Below, in pieces: positions 43,034-52,538 of a DNA stretch of 64,000 nucleotides. A program made the position numbers and the translations under genes. Source of the DNA: CAYMZZ01 sp046297935 (GTDB taxonomy: Bacteria > Bacteroidota > Bacteroidia > Chitinophagales > Chitinophagaceae); contig JBKBHA010000005.1 in NCBI GenBank assembly GCA_046297935.1, forward strand, positions 186,001-250,000. The letters are read 5' to 3'. Position 1 is the first letter of the stretch; the number at the start of each line of letters is the position of its first letter. A model generated the notes under the pieces. The model was not told the origin of the DNA, did no database searches, and worked only from the letters and a program-made list of their open reading frames with translations.

Positions 43034-43765
43034 ATGAAAGAATCAGAACGGATTGTACCCGGCAAGGAACAGGTCTATCTGGATGGACCCAAAAGCCGGG
43101 GTTATGAACTCGCCTTCGCTTTTCGTGTCTTCAAACAGTTTTTAAAAGGGTTCCGAACCCTCCACTTTGTAGGTCCCTGCATCACCGTATTCGGATCGGC
43201 CCGATTTAAATCAGACAGCGAATATTATCAGCAGGCCGTTGAATTTGGGCGTCGTATTGCCGCAATGGGATTTACGACCATGACGGGTGGGGGTCCCGGC
43301 ATTATGGAAGCAGCCAACAAAGGCGCCTTCGAAAATGGCGGTTTGTCGGTGGGCTGCAATATCCTTCTCCCTTTTGAGCAGCATCTGAACCCTTACGTAC
43401 AAAAAGCCGTAACATTCGAACACTTTTTTGTGAGAAAGGTAATGTTGGTGAAGTATTCCTATGCTTTCATCATCATGCCAGGGGGCTTCGGAACAATGGA
43501 TGAATTTTTTGAAACGATTACGCTTGTTCAAACTAAAACCCTTACCCAGTTTCCGATTGTATTATTTGGAAAAGAATATTATCGCGAGTTGATTGAAACC
43601 ATGAATGATATGGCCGAAAGAGGCACCATTTCAAAAGAAGATCTGAACCTGGTGCTTGTTACCGATGATCATGAGGAAGCGATGAACCATATCAAACAGT
43701 ACATAACAACCAATTACAAAGTTCGGCCCCGGCGTAAATTGTGGTGGTTGTTCGAAAAACGATAA
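43034..43765 (+). CDS. LOG family (TIGR00730-like) nucleotide phosphoribohydrolase
   Basis: 243 residues with a Rossmann-like fold and the LOG signatures TGGGPGIMEAANKGA and MPGGFGTMDEFFE (PGGxGTxxE). Proteins of this family cleave nucleoside 5'-monophosphates such as cytokinin ribotides; older annotations call them lysine decarboxylases. An N-terminal extension of about 50 residues precedes the core. The real substrate in this bacterium is not known. Confidence 0.9.
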   Translation: MKESERIVPGKEQVYLDGPKSRGYELAFAFRVFKQFLKGFRTLHFVGPCITVFGSARFKSDSEYYQQAVEFGRRIAAMGFTTMTGGGPGIMEAANKGAFENGGLSVGCNILLPFEQHLNPYVQKAVTFEHFFVRKVMLVKYSYAFIIMPGGFGTMDEFFETITLVQTKTLTQFPIVLFGKEYYRELIETMNDMAERGTISKEDLNLVLVTDDHEEAMNHIKQYITTNYKVRPRRKLWWLFEKR

Positions 43766-43846
43766 AGCAGGATTATGTCAAGGTTTAGTAATTTGGCTGA
43801 AAATTAGCCGTTTCCTTTTGGCCGTAAATGCTAAACCAACTGCAAT

Positions 43847-44107
43847 ATGACTTTCGTTGATTTTCTGGGTGCCGCCGCCGGCGCCGTAACCACACTTACA
43901 TTTCTGCCACAGGTTATTAAGACCTGGAAAGATAAATCGGCCAGGGACGTTTCCCTGCTCATGTTCGTAATTGCCGTGGTGAATGAAATTATGTGGATCA
44001 CCTGGGCAGCCCTGCTGGATCCGGTGAACTGGACAATCATCTGGACAAATGCCATATTGATGACGATGGCGCTGACAATGATATTTTTTAAATTTCGTTT
44101 TAAATAA
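43847..44107 (+). CDS. SemiSWEET-type sugar transporter
   Basis: 86 residues with three hydrophobic helices and the PQ-loop motif (TFLPQVIKTWKDKSARDVS) at the end of helix 1. SemiSWEETs dimerise to form a sugar uniporter. It stands 3 bp before the HAD hydrolase gene, so they share a transcript. Confidence 0.9.
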   Translation: MTFVDFLGAAAGAVTTLTFLPQVIKTWKDKSARDVSLLMFVIAVVNEIMWITWAALLDPVNWTIIWTNAILMTMALTMIFFKFRFK

Positions 44108-44110
44108 ATT

Positions 44111-44725
44111 ATGCCTGGATTCAACACAATCATTTTCGATCTGGGAGGCGTATTGATAGACTGGAATCCCCGTTACGTTTTTCATGATCAATATTTTGAT
44201 TCGCCCGAGAAACAAGCCTATTTTTTTGAAAACATCTGTACCAGCGATTGGAACGAAGAACAGGACGCAGGGCGTTCCATCGTGGAGGCTACACAATTGC
44301 TGGTGCAACAGTTCCCCGATTGGGAGCCGGCCATACGCGATTATTATGGCCGCTGGACCGATATGCTCGGCGGGCCAATCAATGATACCGTTGAAATTTT
44401 CCGCAGGATCAAACAAAACCCTTCGCTTAGAACTTACGCTCTCACCAACTGGCAGGCCAGTCTGTTCGAAATCGCATTGGTTCGTTACGATTTTTTGCAC
44501 TGGTTTGATGGCCGGGTGGTCAGTGGCGAAGAAAAGACAAGGAAACCTTTTCCGGAATTTTACCAGCGATTATTGAACCGTTACTCCGTGCAGGCTCATG
44601 AAGCATTGTTCATCGACGATAATCAGCGAAATGTAAATGCCGCACTTGAGCTGGGTATTGAAAGTATACATTTCAAAAGCCCGGAACAGCTGCAATCGGC
44701 TCTCCGGGAGCACGGGATACTTTAG
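44111..44725 (+). CDS. HAD-superfamily hydrolase (subfamily IA)
   Basis: 204 residues: motif I FDLGGVLIDWN, motif II TYALTNWQ, motif III Lys in KPFPEFYQRLL and motif IV FIDDNQRNVNAA. It is close to YihX/haloacid-dehalogenase-like phosphatases that act on sugar phosphates. With the SemiSWEET gene 3 bp upstream this hints at sugar uptake and dephosphorylation, an inference from gene order. Convergent with the LytTR regulator, 3 bp apart. Confidence 0.9.
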   Translation: MPGFNTIIFDLGGVLIDWNPRYVFHDQYFDSPEKQAYFFENICTSDWNEEQDAGRSIVEATQLLVQQFPDWEPAIRDYYGRWTDMLGGPINDTVEIFRRIKQNPSLRTYALTNWQASLFEIALVRYDFLHWFDGRVVSGEEKTRKPFPEFYQRLLNRYSVQAHEALFIDDNQRNVNAALELGIESIHFKSPEQLQSALREHGIL

Positions 44726-44728
44726 CTG

Positions 44729-45427
44729 TTATTCTGGTAATCCGGGTATACGGCTCTTTAATCCAGTTAGGTAGGTATCGCCAATCGGAAGAAACTGATC
44801 CTGTATCACCACCCTTCGTCTTTCGATGGATTGTATTTGGCGGAAATTGATGAGGTAAGACTTGTGTATTCTTACAAATATGCCAGGCGGCAACGCTTCT
44901 TCAAAACTGCGAAGACTTTGAAGTGTCATAGTCTTGCCTGTTCGATGATGGATAGCCACGTAGTCCCTCAAGCTTTCCATATAAAAAATATCAGTCAGCT
45001 CCAGCCTTACAATTCGGTATTCTGATTTGACAAAAATATGAGTCAGCTCCTCTTGCCTAGATACGGCGGTTGAAGGTTGCATTCTTTCCCGAACACGCTG
45101 TAGTGCAGCAGTAAATCGTTCAGGAGAAAAAGGTTTCAACAGATAGTCAACCACATCAAAGTCAAAAGCCTGGAGGGCGTATTCATCATAAGCTGTGGTT
45201 AATATCACGCGGCACCTGCCATTTAATATTTTTAGAAATTGAATGCCATTCAGCTCTGGCATCTGGATGTCGAGAAACACCAGGTCAGCCCGGCCTTCCT
45301 GCGCCAGCTTCAATGCCTGAAATGCGTCGGTGCCGGCATAAACGATCTCGAGGTCCGGTACTGAAGATGCATACTCCTTCAGTAGCTTAACCGCCAGCGG
45401 CTCGTCGTCCAGAATTATGCAGGTCAT
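44729..45427 (-). CDS. LytTR-family response regulator
   Basis: 232 residues: receiver with Asp7-Asp8 and phospho-acceptor Asp53 (LVFLDIQMPELNG), Lys in LLKPFS, then a LytTR DNA-binding domain (FVKSEYRIVRLELTDIFYMESLRDYVAIH ... FVRIHKSYLINFRQIQSI). It follows its kinase gene by 50 bp and acts with it as a two-component system. Confidence 0.94.
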   Translation of the reverse strand: MTCIILDDEPLAVKLLKEYASSVPDLEIVYAGTDAFQALKLAQEGRADLVFLDIQMPELNGIQFLKILNGRCRVILTTAYDEYALQAFDFDVVDYLLKPFSPERFTAALQRVRERMQPSTAVSRQEELTHIFVKSEYRIVRLELTDIFYMESLRDYVAIHHRTGKTMTLQSLRSFEEALPPGIFVRIHKSYLINFRQIQSIERRRVVIQDQFLPIGDTYLTGLKSRIPGLPE

Positions 45428-45477
45428 TGGTTAAAAATAGCTGATGATCACCAAAATCAGTTTTGCTAGCCTGATTT

Positions 45478-46491
45478 TTATAGATTTAAGGTCATACTCA
45501 CGCGAAATTCTCCTCCGGAAGTTTCAGTCTTCAGTTCATGCCTTTCAGGAAAAAGCAATTGAAGTCGTCTGCGCACATTGTCGAGTCCTATGCCGCCATT
45601 GGCATCCTTTTGCAGCTGTCCAATGGGGTTACGAATCTCAAAACTGAATACGTTTGAATGGCCTGTAATGTATAAATAAAGTTTGCCCTTCCTGAAATCG
45701 CCATGTTTGAAAGCATTTTCCAGAAAAGGAATGATCAGGTATGGTGGAATTTTCTTTGTCTGCCAGTCGCCTTCTAAATGTTCTACTACCTCCAGCTCGT
45801 AATCGAACCGCAGCCGTTGCAGCGCAACAAAATGCTGAATATATTTCCATTCTTCAGCAAGTTCTACTGTGGCTTTCTTTTCATACAACAGATAACGCAT
45901 CAGTTCAGATAAATGAAGTACTGCCGAAGGCGCTGCAGCCGATTTGTCGTACACCAGGGAATAAATATTGTTGAGCGTATTGAACAGGAAATGAGGCTGT
46001 ATCTGCGTCCGTAAAAACTGCAGCTCGGCGTCTTTGTTTTTCTGACGCAATTCTTCAACATTCTTTTGTTGCCTGAGCTGATTGTCGAAAAGGAAAATCA
46101 GCGTTCCCAACGCAATGTAGATGATTGCATAGTACATATTGTCGAGCAGGTAGAACTGAAAACTTACCGATGTGCTATAATTCTTGTACTGGATGAAAAT
46201 GGGGACCAGCCATTCTTCCAGCAGATACCTGGTACACACAAAGCTGAGGATGACCAGTGCGAGGCCCGGCAGTATCCAGATATATTGCCGCCGCAGTAAT
46301 ATTTTTTGCCATAGCCAACGGGTTAGCAGGAAAGTAACTGCACAGTACACGACCTGCGAAAAATGAAAAGGCGAAAACAGGTCCTTCCAGGTTGGCGCCT
46401 GCCTGGTTTGAAGCATCGATACCGCGTCGAGCCCCCAAACCATCAGGAAGATGACCAGACTATAGGCAATCAGGCGTTGAACACGCGTCAT
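45478..46491 (-). CDS. LytS/YpdA-type sensor histidine kinase
   Basis: 337 residues from the Met at 46491. Four hydrophobic helices (about 8-25, 40-57, 68-90, 112-135) form the sensor part. The His_kinase domain has the phospho-acceptor in LRTQIQPHFLFNTLNNIYSL and an HATPase with N box VPFLENAFKHG-like (IIPFLENAFKHGDF) and GIGLDNVRRRL. Partner of the LytTR regulator. Divergent from the S41 peptidase gene 142 bp away. Confidence 0.92.
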   Translation of the reverse strand: MTRVQRLIAYSLVIFLMVWGLDAVSMLQTRQAPTWKDLFSPFHFSQVVYCAVTFLLTRWLWQKILLRRQYIWILPGLALVILSFVCTRYLLEEWLVPIFIQYKNYSTSVSFQFYLLDNMYYAIIYIALGTLIFLFDNQLRQQKNVEELRQKNKDAELQFLRTQIQPHFLFNTLNNIYSLVYDKSAAAPSAVLHLSELMRYLLYEKKATVELAEEWKYIQHFVALQRLRFDYELEVVEHLEGDWQTKKIPPYLIIPFLENAFKHGDFRKGKLYLYITGHSNVFSFEIRNPIGQLQKDANGGIGLDNVRRRLQLLFPERHELKTETSGGEFRVSMTLNL

Positions 46492-46632
46492 GAAAACTAA
46501 ATTATTGGGTTCTGCCGATTTTAAATGGAAATGTCTGCAAACGCCCCTTTTTTGTCTGCCTATATGGGCTATGGTTGTTCGCAGACAAAAATGTATCGTA
46601 AGCAGATTGCATTCGGATGAGGATGTACAAAC

Positions 46633-47940
46633 ATGCAATTTGGACTTTCAAATCTGGTTCATATGTCTTCCAATATTTCCATCAATTACATTCATCTGCT
46701 GACGCTGGTACTTGCAACATTCCTGTCTGACAACCTGTACTGTCAGCAGGGCAAACAAACAGATTGCCGATCGGCGTTGTACGAGCTGAAATCGGCGCTG
46801 CTAAAGACTTCTTCAGGACAAGACCAGTTGAAAGGGAATGATCGGCACGCGTTCGATCGTTTGGCCGACAGTATCGCGAACATTATCGGGGAAAAAGAAA
46901 ACACGCTTCCCTGTTTCGTAAAACTGAGTTTACTGGTCGATCGGTTAAAAGACAATCATCTCCACTTCTCTGAAACAGTGAACAATCCAATTTCTGCTGA
47001 TTCGCTGGCAAGTGAGCGATGGTCGGCCGAATACAGGAGTCAGGCCGCTTTCCTGAATTTTCCCCGATGGACTGGTTCTTTGGACTCATTAACCAAAACG
47101 GGCCAGTCAGATGCAGACAAAAGTATGGGCGAATATTATTGGGGTTCCCACCTGCAAGTTGCGTTGGTTGAACAGACCGATCGGAACTCTATCTGTATGG
47201 TGGTGACCAAATCGGCTCTTCCCAACTGGGAGCCTGGGCAGATTTTTGGCTGGCTCTGGCCGAGAGAGGAGGGGCGCTATGCCGGTGTGTATGCTCAACT
47301 GGTACAGAAAAACTGGGATTTTCATCGAAATATCCGTTTTGTTGATGGCGATATTCCCTTGCTGAATCTGACGCTGAACAGGAACAGACCGAGTTTTGCA
47401 AACATCGCGAAAGGGGAACCAACATTTGCCATTCGGCATATCAGCCCCGACATCGACTACATAAGACTGGGTTCATTTTCTGCGCGGGATGAAAACCGGT
47501 CTATTGCGCAAGCTTTTTACAAGCAATCAAAGGATTCACTCAGTGCCGGGAATATTATTGTTGATCTTCGCAACAATGGTGGGGGTGCGTTTAAAACATC
47601 TAAGCCTTTTTTAAATTTAATTAAGGCCTTATCTCGTAAAAGGAAAATTTATCTGCTGGTTAATTATCATACCGTCAGCAATGCTGAACAGTTTGTGGTC
47701 AGGCTGAGCAATCTGAAGAATATTTTTGTTGCCGGTCAGCCTACGCGTGGTATGCTGACCTATGGAAATAATTACGGAAACTCTATTTCCCTTGGCGCGT
47801 ACAAATTATATATTACCGATATGAAGGGCTCGCCGCGCGATCTGGCCTATGAAGATCAGGGAATTAGGCCGGACATAACACTGCAGCCCGACTCTGACTG
47901 GATACAGCAGGTAGTTGACATTATCAAAAGACCCGAGTAA
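46633..47940 (+). CDS. S41-family (tail-specific-like) peptidase, secreted
   Basis: 435 residues; a Met at 46663 is an alternative start and both leave a hydrophobic signal segment ending near LYCQQ. The C-terminal half shows the S41 core: FAIRHISPDIDYIRLGSF, NIIVDLRNNGGGAF, and TVSNAEQFVVRL, where Ser in SNAE would be the nucleophile, followed by AGQPTRGML and DQGIRPDI. No PDZ domain was seen. It likely acts in the periplasm or at the cell surface. It is divergent from the LytS/LytTR pair, which may control it. Confidence 0.85.
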   Translation: MQFGLSNLVHMSSNISINYIHLLTLVLATFLSDNLYCQQGKQTDCRSALYELKSALLKTSSGQDQLKGNDRHAFDRLADSIANIIGEKENTLPCFVKLSLLVDRLKDNHLHFSETVNNPISADSLASERWSAEYRSQAAFLNFPRWTGSLDSLTKTGQSDADKSMGEYYWGSHLQVALVEQTDRNSICMVVTKSALPNWEPGQIFGWLWPREEGRYAGVYAQLVQKNWDFHRNIRFVDGDIPLLNLTLNRNRPSFANIAKGEPTFAIRHISPDIDYIRLGSFSARDENRSIAQAFYKQSKDSLSAGNIIVDLRNNGGGAFKTSKPFLNLIKALSRKRKIYLLVNYHTVSNAEQFVVRLSNLKNIFVAGQPTRGMLTYGNNYGNSISLGAYKLYITDMKGSPRDLAYEDQGIRPDITLQPDSDWIQQVVDIIKRPE

Positions 47941-48045
47941 TTGATAATCGCACAAAGCCAGTACTGGTGCAGTGTCGTGCAGGACAGTATAAAAATTATG
48001 AAATCTGGCGTTGCTTGTCTATTATTGTAGTAAACTACACTACAC

Positions 48046-48540
48046 ATGAGCCAGCCAACACCTGAAAATGAAGTAACCCTTTTGGCCGACGACCCGGCCT
48101 TTCAGCTTCAATATGAGGAAGCGACCACTACACAGCGCTTTCTGAATTTTGTGATTGATAACATTTTTTGCCGACTCGCTCTAGCCTACGCCATGGGTTA
48201 TCTTGTAGCGGCATTGCTGGTTGAAGTTAATCCGGCACTGTTGTACGATATCGTATATGAAGAAGGGTCAGCTGCCAGCTATATTTTTGCGTATGGCATC
48301 GCCATTCTTAACTGGTTTTTCTATTACACTATTTGTGAAAAGGCATTTCGCGGATATACCCTCGGCAAACTGATTACCGGTACGCGGGCAATAAGAAACG
48401 ACGGAAGCGAATTAACATTCAAAGATGCCATGCTGCGCAGCCTCACCCGAATGGTACCCTTCGAGCCATTCAGCGCCCTTAGCGACCGTCCCTGGCATGA
48501 TCGCTGGACAAACACTACGGTGGTGAAGGCGAGAAGATGA
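48046..48540 (+). CDS. RDD family membrane protein
   Basis: 164 residues with the RDD pattern: TTQRFLNFVIDNIF at helix 1 (here Asn and Asp in place of the usual Arg-x-x-Asp-Asp), two or three helices and the tail GYTLGKLITGTRAIRNDGSEL with LRSLTRMVPFEPFSAL. Function of the family is varied; some affect ion exchange. It is convergent with metH; the octamer hairpin lies between. Confidence 0.88.
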   Translation: MSQPTPENEVTLLADDPAFQLQYEEATTTQRFLNFVIDNIFCRLALAYAMGYLVAALLVEVNPALLYDIVYEEGSAASYIFAYGIAILNWFFYYTICEKAFRGYTLGKLITGTRAIRNDGSELTFKDAMLRSLTRMVPFEPFSALSDRPWHDRWTNTTVVKARR

Positions 48541-48553
48541 GGGAAACCGGAAT

Positions 48554-48630
48554 AATGTGCAAATGTGGAAATGTGCAAATTCGCTAATTGTTCATTTGCA
48601 CATTTCCACATTTGCACATTTGCACATTTC
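48554..48630. repeat. Short inverted octamer array between RDD and metH
   Basis: Left arm 48554-48580 (AATGTGCAAATGTGGAAATG type) and right arm 48592-48630 (CATTTGCACATTTCCACATT type) of the same words as the repeat at 38500-38745. It lies between the stop codons of two convergent genes. Confidence 0.85.
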
Positions 48631-48641
48631 CCAAAGGCTCC

Positions 48642-51341
48642 TCATTCCATCACCGGGCGCAGCCATTTTTCGGCTTCTTCGGTGCTCCAGCCTTTGCGTT
48701 GGGCATAATCATTGAACTGATCCTGTTGAATTTTTCCGACACCAAAGTACTGGCTTTGGGGCATACTAAAATACCAGCCACAAACTGATGCGGCGGGATA
48801 CATGGCCAGCGATTCGGTTAAATGAATGCCGGTGTTGTGCTCGCCACCCAGCAGATCAAATAGCTTATATTTCTCCGTGTGATCGGGGCAGGCGGGGTAG
48901 CCGGGTGCCGGACGAATGCCCACATATTTCTCTTTGATCAAATCCTCATTGCTGAGCGATTCTCCTTTTTGGTAACCCCAGTATTCCTTGCGCACCGTTT
49001 CGTGCATGTATTCGGCAAAGGCTTCGGCAAGCCGGTCGGCAAGGGCCTGCAGTGTAATTTTATTATAGTCGTCCAGAGCCTGCTCAAATTTTTTCAAATG
49101 CGGTTCTATTCCGCTGATGGTTACCGCAAATGCCCCGATATAATCGGTATTGGCCGGGTTTGAATTCGACGGCTGTATAAAATCTGCCAGGCTCAGGTTG
49201 GGTCGACCAGGCGCTTTCTTGATCTGCTGGCGCAAAAATTCAAGCTGAACTTCTTTATTACCTTCCGCACTTACGGTCACCGTGTCGGGTGCGGTACGGC
49301 TGGCAGGCCAGAAGCCGATTGTTCCTCGTGCATGAAGCCATTTCTCGGCTATCATCTGGTCCAACATGGCATTGGCATCGTTGTATAGTTTGCTGGCTTC
49401 AGTTCCTACTTTGCTGTCGGTAAGTATTTCCGGAAAATTTCCATGTAGCTCCCAGGAAATGAAGAATGGTTTCCAGTCGATATACTTCCGTAGCGTTGCA
49501 AGTGGCACGGCATCAAATACCCTCGATCCGGTAAACGCCGGCTTACTGGTGACATGCGATTCCCAATCGGCCATAACAGAATTGGCGCAGGCGTCGGAGT
49601 AGCTGAGATAAGTCTTAACTGGTTTTTTGTTTTCAAAATCAGTTTTCAACTTTTCATATTCGCTCCTGGTTTTTTCCAGAAACTCCGCTTTCTGTTCGGC
49701 CAGCAAAGAGCTTACTACCGTCACACTACGGCTGGCATCCAGCACATGTATCACGCCTTCTTCGTATTGAGGCGCAATCTTAACAGCAGTATGCATGCGC
49801 GATGTGGTAGCACCGCCAATCAGCAAGGGCTGCTTCATTCCGCGTCTCTTCATTTCATGGGCCACATTCACCATTTCATCGAGCGAGGGTGTAATAAGTC
49901 CGCTCAATCCAATAATGTCGGCTCCTTCCTTTTCTGCGCGATCCAGTATTTTGTCGGTAGGCACCATCACGCCCATATCTACAATATCGTAACCGTTGCA
50001 GCCAAGCACCACGCCAACAATGTTTTTACCGATATCATGCACATCGCCTTTCACGGTGGCAAGCAGTATCTTTTTTACATTTCCATTCTGAGCCTGTGGA
50101 TTAGCCAGCTTTTCTTCTTCAATAAATGGAGTAAGCCAGGCAACGGAACGCTTCATTACGCGCGCACTTTTCACTACCTGGGGCAAAAACATTTTGCCAG
50201 CGCCAAACAGGTCGCCCACTACGCTCATCCCATCCATCAGGGGGCCTTCAATTACTTCCAGCGGTTTTGCATATTTCAGTCGGGCTTCTTCTGTGTCCTG
50301 ATCAATATAATCGGTAATGCCATTTACCAGCGCGTGCTTAAGCCTCTCTTCTACCGGGGTTTGCCTCCAGGCATCGTCTTTCTTTTCCACCTTGTCCTGC
50401 GCTTTCACCGTTTCAGCAAAGGCAATCAATTTTTCAGTGGCTTCGTTATTGTCGTTATTTCTGTTCAGAATAACATCTTCGCAAAGCTGGCGCAGCTGGG
50501 GTTCTATTTCATCGTATACTACCAACTGGCCGGCGTTTACGATTCCCATATTCATACCGGCTCGGATGGCATGCAGCAGAAATACCGCATGCATGGCTTC
50601 GCGAACGGGCTCATTTCCCCGGAATGAAAACGACAGGTTGCTGACGCCGCCACTTATACCTACCAGGGGCATCGACTCCTTTATCCGACGGGTGGCATTG
50701 ATAAAATCAACCGCATAATTATTGTGCTCCTCAAGGCCGGTGGCCACAGCGAAAATATTGGGATCAAAGATGATGTCCTGAGGGGCAAATCCTACCTGTT
50801 CAGTTAATATTCGGTAGGCACGCTGGCATATTTCAACCTTCCTATTCTCTGTATCGGCCTGCCCCATTTCATCAAAAGCCATTACTACTACAGCAGCACC
50901 AAAGCTCTGGCAAATGATGGCCTGCTCCACAAATTTGGCCTCTCCTTCTTTAAGCGAAATGGAATTGACAATACATTTTCCCTGTACGCATTTGAGGCCG
51001 GCTTCAATGATTTCAAATTTCGACGAGTCGATCATTACCGGAACGCGAGCAATGTCGGGCTCCGATTGCAACAGGTTCAGAAAAGTGGTCATCGCCTGCA
51101 CGCCATCGAGCAGGGCATCGTCCATGTTTACATCAATGATCTGTGCGCCATTTTCAACCTGTTGCCTGGCCACACTCAGGGCCTCTTCATACTTGTTTTC
51201 ACGAATGAGTCGGGCAAACTTTTTGGAACCGGTTACATTGGTTCTTTCGCCAACGTTCACAAAATTGGTCTCGGGCCGGATCACTAAGGGTTCCAGTCCG
51301 GCAAGACGCATATAAGGATAGATCTGTGCTGGAGCGTTCAT
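48642..51341 (-). CDS. metH: Cobalamin-dependent methionine synthase, folate/B12/activation part
   Basis: 899 residues covering what are domains 2-4 of full MetH: pterin-binding domain (about 20-290; FVNVGERTNVTGS ... QIIDVNMDDALLDG), B12 cap, cobalamin-binding domain with the axial-His motif DVHDIGKNIVGVVLGCNGYDIVDMG near residue 432, and the SAM-dependent reactivation domain (about 600-899; RPAPGYPACPDHTEK, GIHLTESLAMYPAASVCGWYF). The homocysteine-binding domain is on a separate gene 15 bp upstream. The two products must work together to methylate homocysteine. Confidence 0.96.
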   Translation of the reverse strand: MNAPAQIYPYMRLAGLEPLVIRPETNFVNVGERTNVTGSKKFARLIRENKYEEALSVARQQVENGAQIIDVNMDDALLDGVQAMTTFLNLLQSEPDIARVPVMIDSSKFEIIEAGLKCVQGKCIVNSISLKEGEAKFVEQAIICQSFGAAVVVMAFDEMGQADTENRKVEICQRAYRILTEQVGFAPQDIIFDPNIFAVATGLEEHNNYAVDFINATRRIKESMPLVGISGGVSNLSFSFRGNEPVREAMHAVFLLHAIRAGMNMGIVNAGQLVVYDEIEPQLRQLCEDVILNRNNDNNEATEKLIAFAETVKAQDKVEKKDDAWRQTPVEERLKHALVNGITDYIDQDTEEARLKYAKPLEVIEGPLMDGMSVVGDLFGAGKMFLPQVVKSARVMKRSVAWLTPFIEEEKLANPQAQNGNVKKILLATVKGDVHDIGKNIVGVVLGCNGYDIVDMGVMVPTDKILDRAEKEGADIIGLSGLITPSLDEMVNVAHEMKRRGMKQPLLIGGATTSRMHTAVKIAPQYEEGVIHVLDASRSVTVVSSLLAEQKAEFLEKTRSEYEKLKTDFENKKPVKTYLSYSDACANSVMADWESHVTSKPAFTGSRVFDAVPLATLRKYIDWKPFFISWELHGNFPEILTDSKVGTEASKLYNDANAMLDQMIAEKWLHARGTIGFWPASRTAPDTVTVSAEGNKEVQLEFLRQQIKKAPGRPNLSLADFIQPSNSNPANTDYIGAFAVTISGIEPHLKKFEQALDDYNKITLQALADRLAEAFAEYMHETVRKEYWGYQKGESLSNEDLIKEKYVGIRPAPGYPACPDHTEKYKLFDLLGGEHNTGIHLTESLAMYPAASVCGWYFSMPQSQYFGVGKIQQDQFNDYAQRKGWSTEEAEKWLRPVME

Positions 51342-51356
51342 GTGCAGTTAAATGAT

Positions 51357-52352
51357 TCAGATTTGTTCAAGTAACACCGGCAAAGGGCGGGGCGAAATAT
51401 TTTTTACAGCATCAGCGATATGACGTATGTGATCAGGGGTGGTACCACAGCAACCGCCCACGATATTTACATAGCCCTCACGAGCCCAGTCTTCAAGATA
51501 ATGACCGGTATCCTCGGGATGTTCATCATATTCCCCCATGGCATTGGGCAGGCCTGCATTGGGATAGGCCGACACAAAGCAATTGGCTAACTGGGAGAGT
51601 TCCGCAATATGGGGACGCATCTCTTTTGCGCCAAGTGCACAGTTTAAACCAACACTCAGGGGACGCGCGTGCTGCACGGAGGTATAGAACGCTTCCAGCG
51701 TTTGCCCACTCAGCGTGCGGCCCGATGCGTCGGTAATGGTACCGCTGATCATGATCGGCAGCTCAGGCTTGCCGGTATCGCGAAAGTATTTTTTGATGGC
51801 AAATATGGCTGCTTTAGCATTCAGCGTATCGAAAATGGTCTCGATCAGTAAAATATCAGCACCCCCATCCACCAGTCCACGCACCTGTTCATAGTACGCA
51901 GCAACCGCATCATCAAAACTGAGCGCCCTGAAGCCGGGGTTGTTTACGTCGGGCGAAAGTGAAAGAGTTTTATTCAGTGGGCCGATGGCGCCGGCAATCC
52001 ACGCGGTTTTGCCCGACTGGCGAATAGCCTCACGTGCACAGCCAACTGCGGCCACATTTAACTCGTAAGCCAGCGACTCCATATGGTAGTCGGCCATGGC
52101 AATAGAAGTGGAGCTGAACGTATTGGTTTCTACAATGTCGGCTCCGGCATCCAGATATTGTTTATGAATCGCAGTTACGATCTCGGGCTGGGTGATGTTC
52201 AGCAGATCATTGTTCCCTTTCAGATCCGAAGGCCAGTCCTTGAATCGCTCACCACGATAGTCTGTTTCCTGCAACTTGTAGCGCTGTATCATGGTGCCCA
52301 TGGCTCCATCAATGATCAGAATGCGCTTTTCGAGTTCTTTTCGAATGTCCAT
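51357..52352 (-). CDS. metH: Homocysteine S-methyltransferase part of methionine synthase
   Basis: 331 residues forming the barrel of MetH domain 1: ILIIDGAMGTMIQRY start, VETNTFSSTSIAMADY, and the zinc-binding cysteines Cys238 (GLNCALG) and Cys301-Cys302 (GGCCGTTP). It binds homocysteine as a zinc thiolate. It is followed 15 bp later by the gene for the rest of the enzyme. A complete promoter lies upstream at 52509-52538. Confidence 0.95.
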   Translation of the reverse strand: MDIRKELEKRILIIDGAMGTMIQRYKLQETDYRGERFKDWPSDLKGNNDLLNITQPEIVTAIHKQYLDAGADIVETNTFSSTSIAMADYHMESLAYELNVAAVGCAREAIRQSGKTAWIAGAIGPLNKTLSLSPDVNNPGFRALSFDDAVAAYYEQVRGLVDGGADILLIETIFDTLNAKAAIFAIKKYFRDTGKPELPIMISGTITDASGRTLSGQTLEAFYTSVQHARPLSVGLNCALGAKEMRPHIAELSQLANCFVSAYPNAGLPNAMGEYDEHPEDTGHYLEDWAREGYVNIVGGCCGTTPDHIRHIADAVKNISPRPLPVLLEQI

Positions 52353-52508
52353 AATAGTCTGTTAATGGCAGCAGGGCTTGCTTTCCTGGACAGCCGGAAC
52401 CGGAGTATTAACTGATAAACGAGGGAAAATCCTGGGAGGAGATTTGCACGTTTATTAGTTCTTTTCTTTATCCAGGCTGAACAATAAACAAATCCGCCTG
52501 CGCGAGGG
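52353..52508 (-). promoter_or_regulatory. Structured metH leader, possible pseudoknot
   Basis: On the minus strand, GTTTATTGTTC can pair with GAACTAATAAAC (11 pairs, one bulge), and CCTGG in its loop can pair with CCAGG about 40 nt further on, which is an H-type pseudoknot layout. I see no conserved bases of known SAM or cobalamin riboswitches. Leader length of about 150 nt is unusual among the short leaders in this window. Confidence 0.3.
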
Positions 52509-52538
52509 CAAAGTTAATGAATTAAAGGCAATCGCCAA
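52509..52538 (-). promoter_or_regulatory. Promoter of the metH operon
   Basis: On the minus strand TTG (52538-52536), a 19-bp spacer and TAACTTTG (52516-52509) fit the Bacteroidota promoter. It begins right after the recR stop codon. Confidence 0.6.

Noticed and set aside
49554..50627. 357-residue plus-strand frame opposite metH
   Set aside because: Antisense to a well-supported gene; long frame is a result of codon bias on the other strand.
52353..52508. Standard SAM or cobalamin riboswitch before metH
   Set aside because: None of the conserved cores known to me is visible; only an unclassified fold is proposed.
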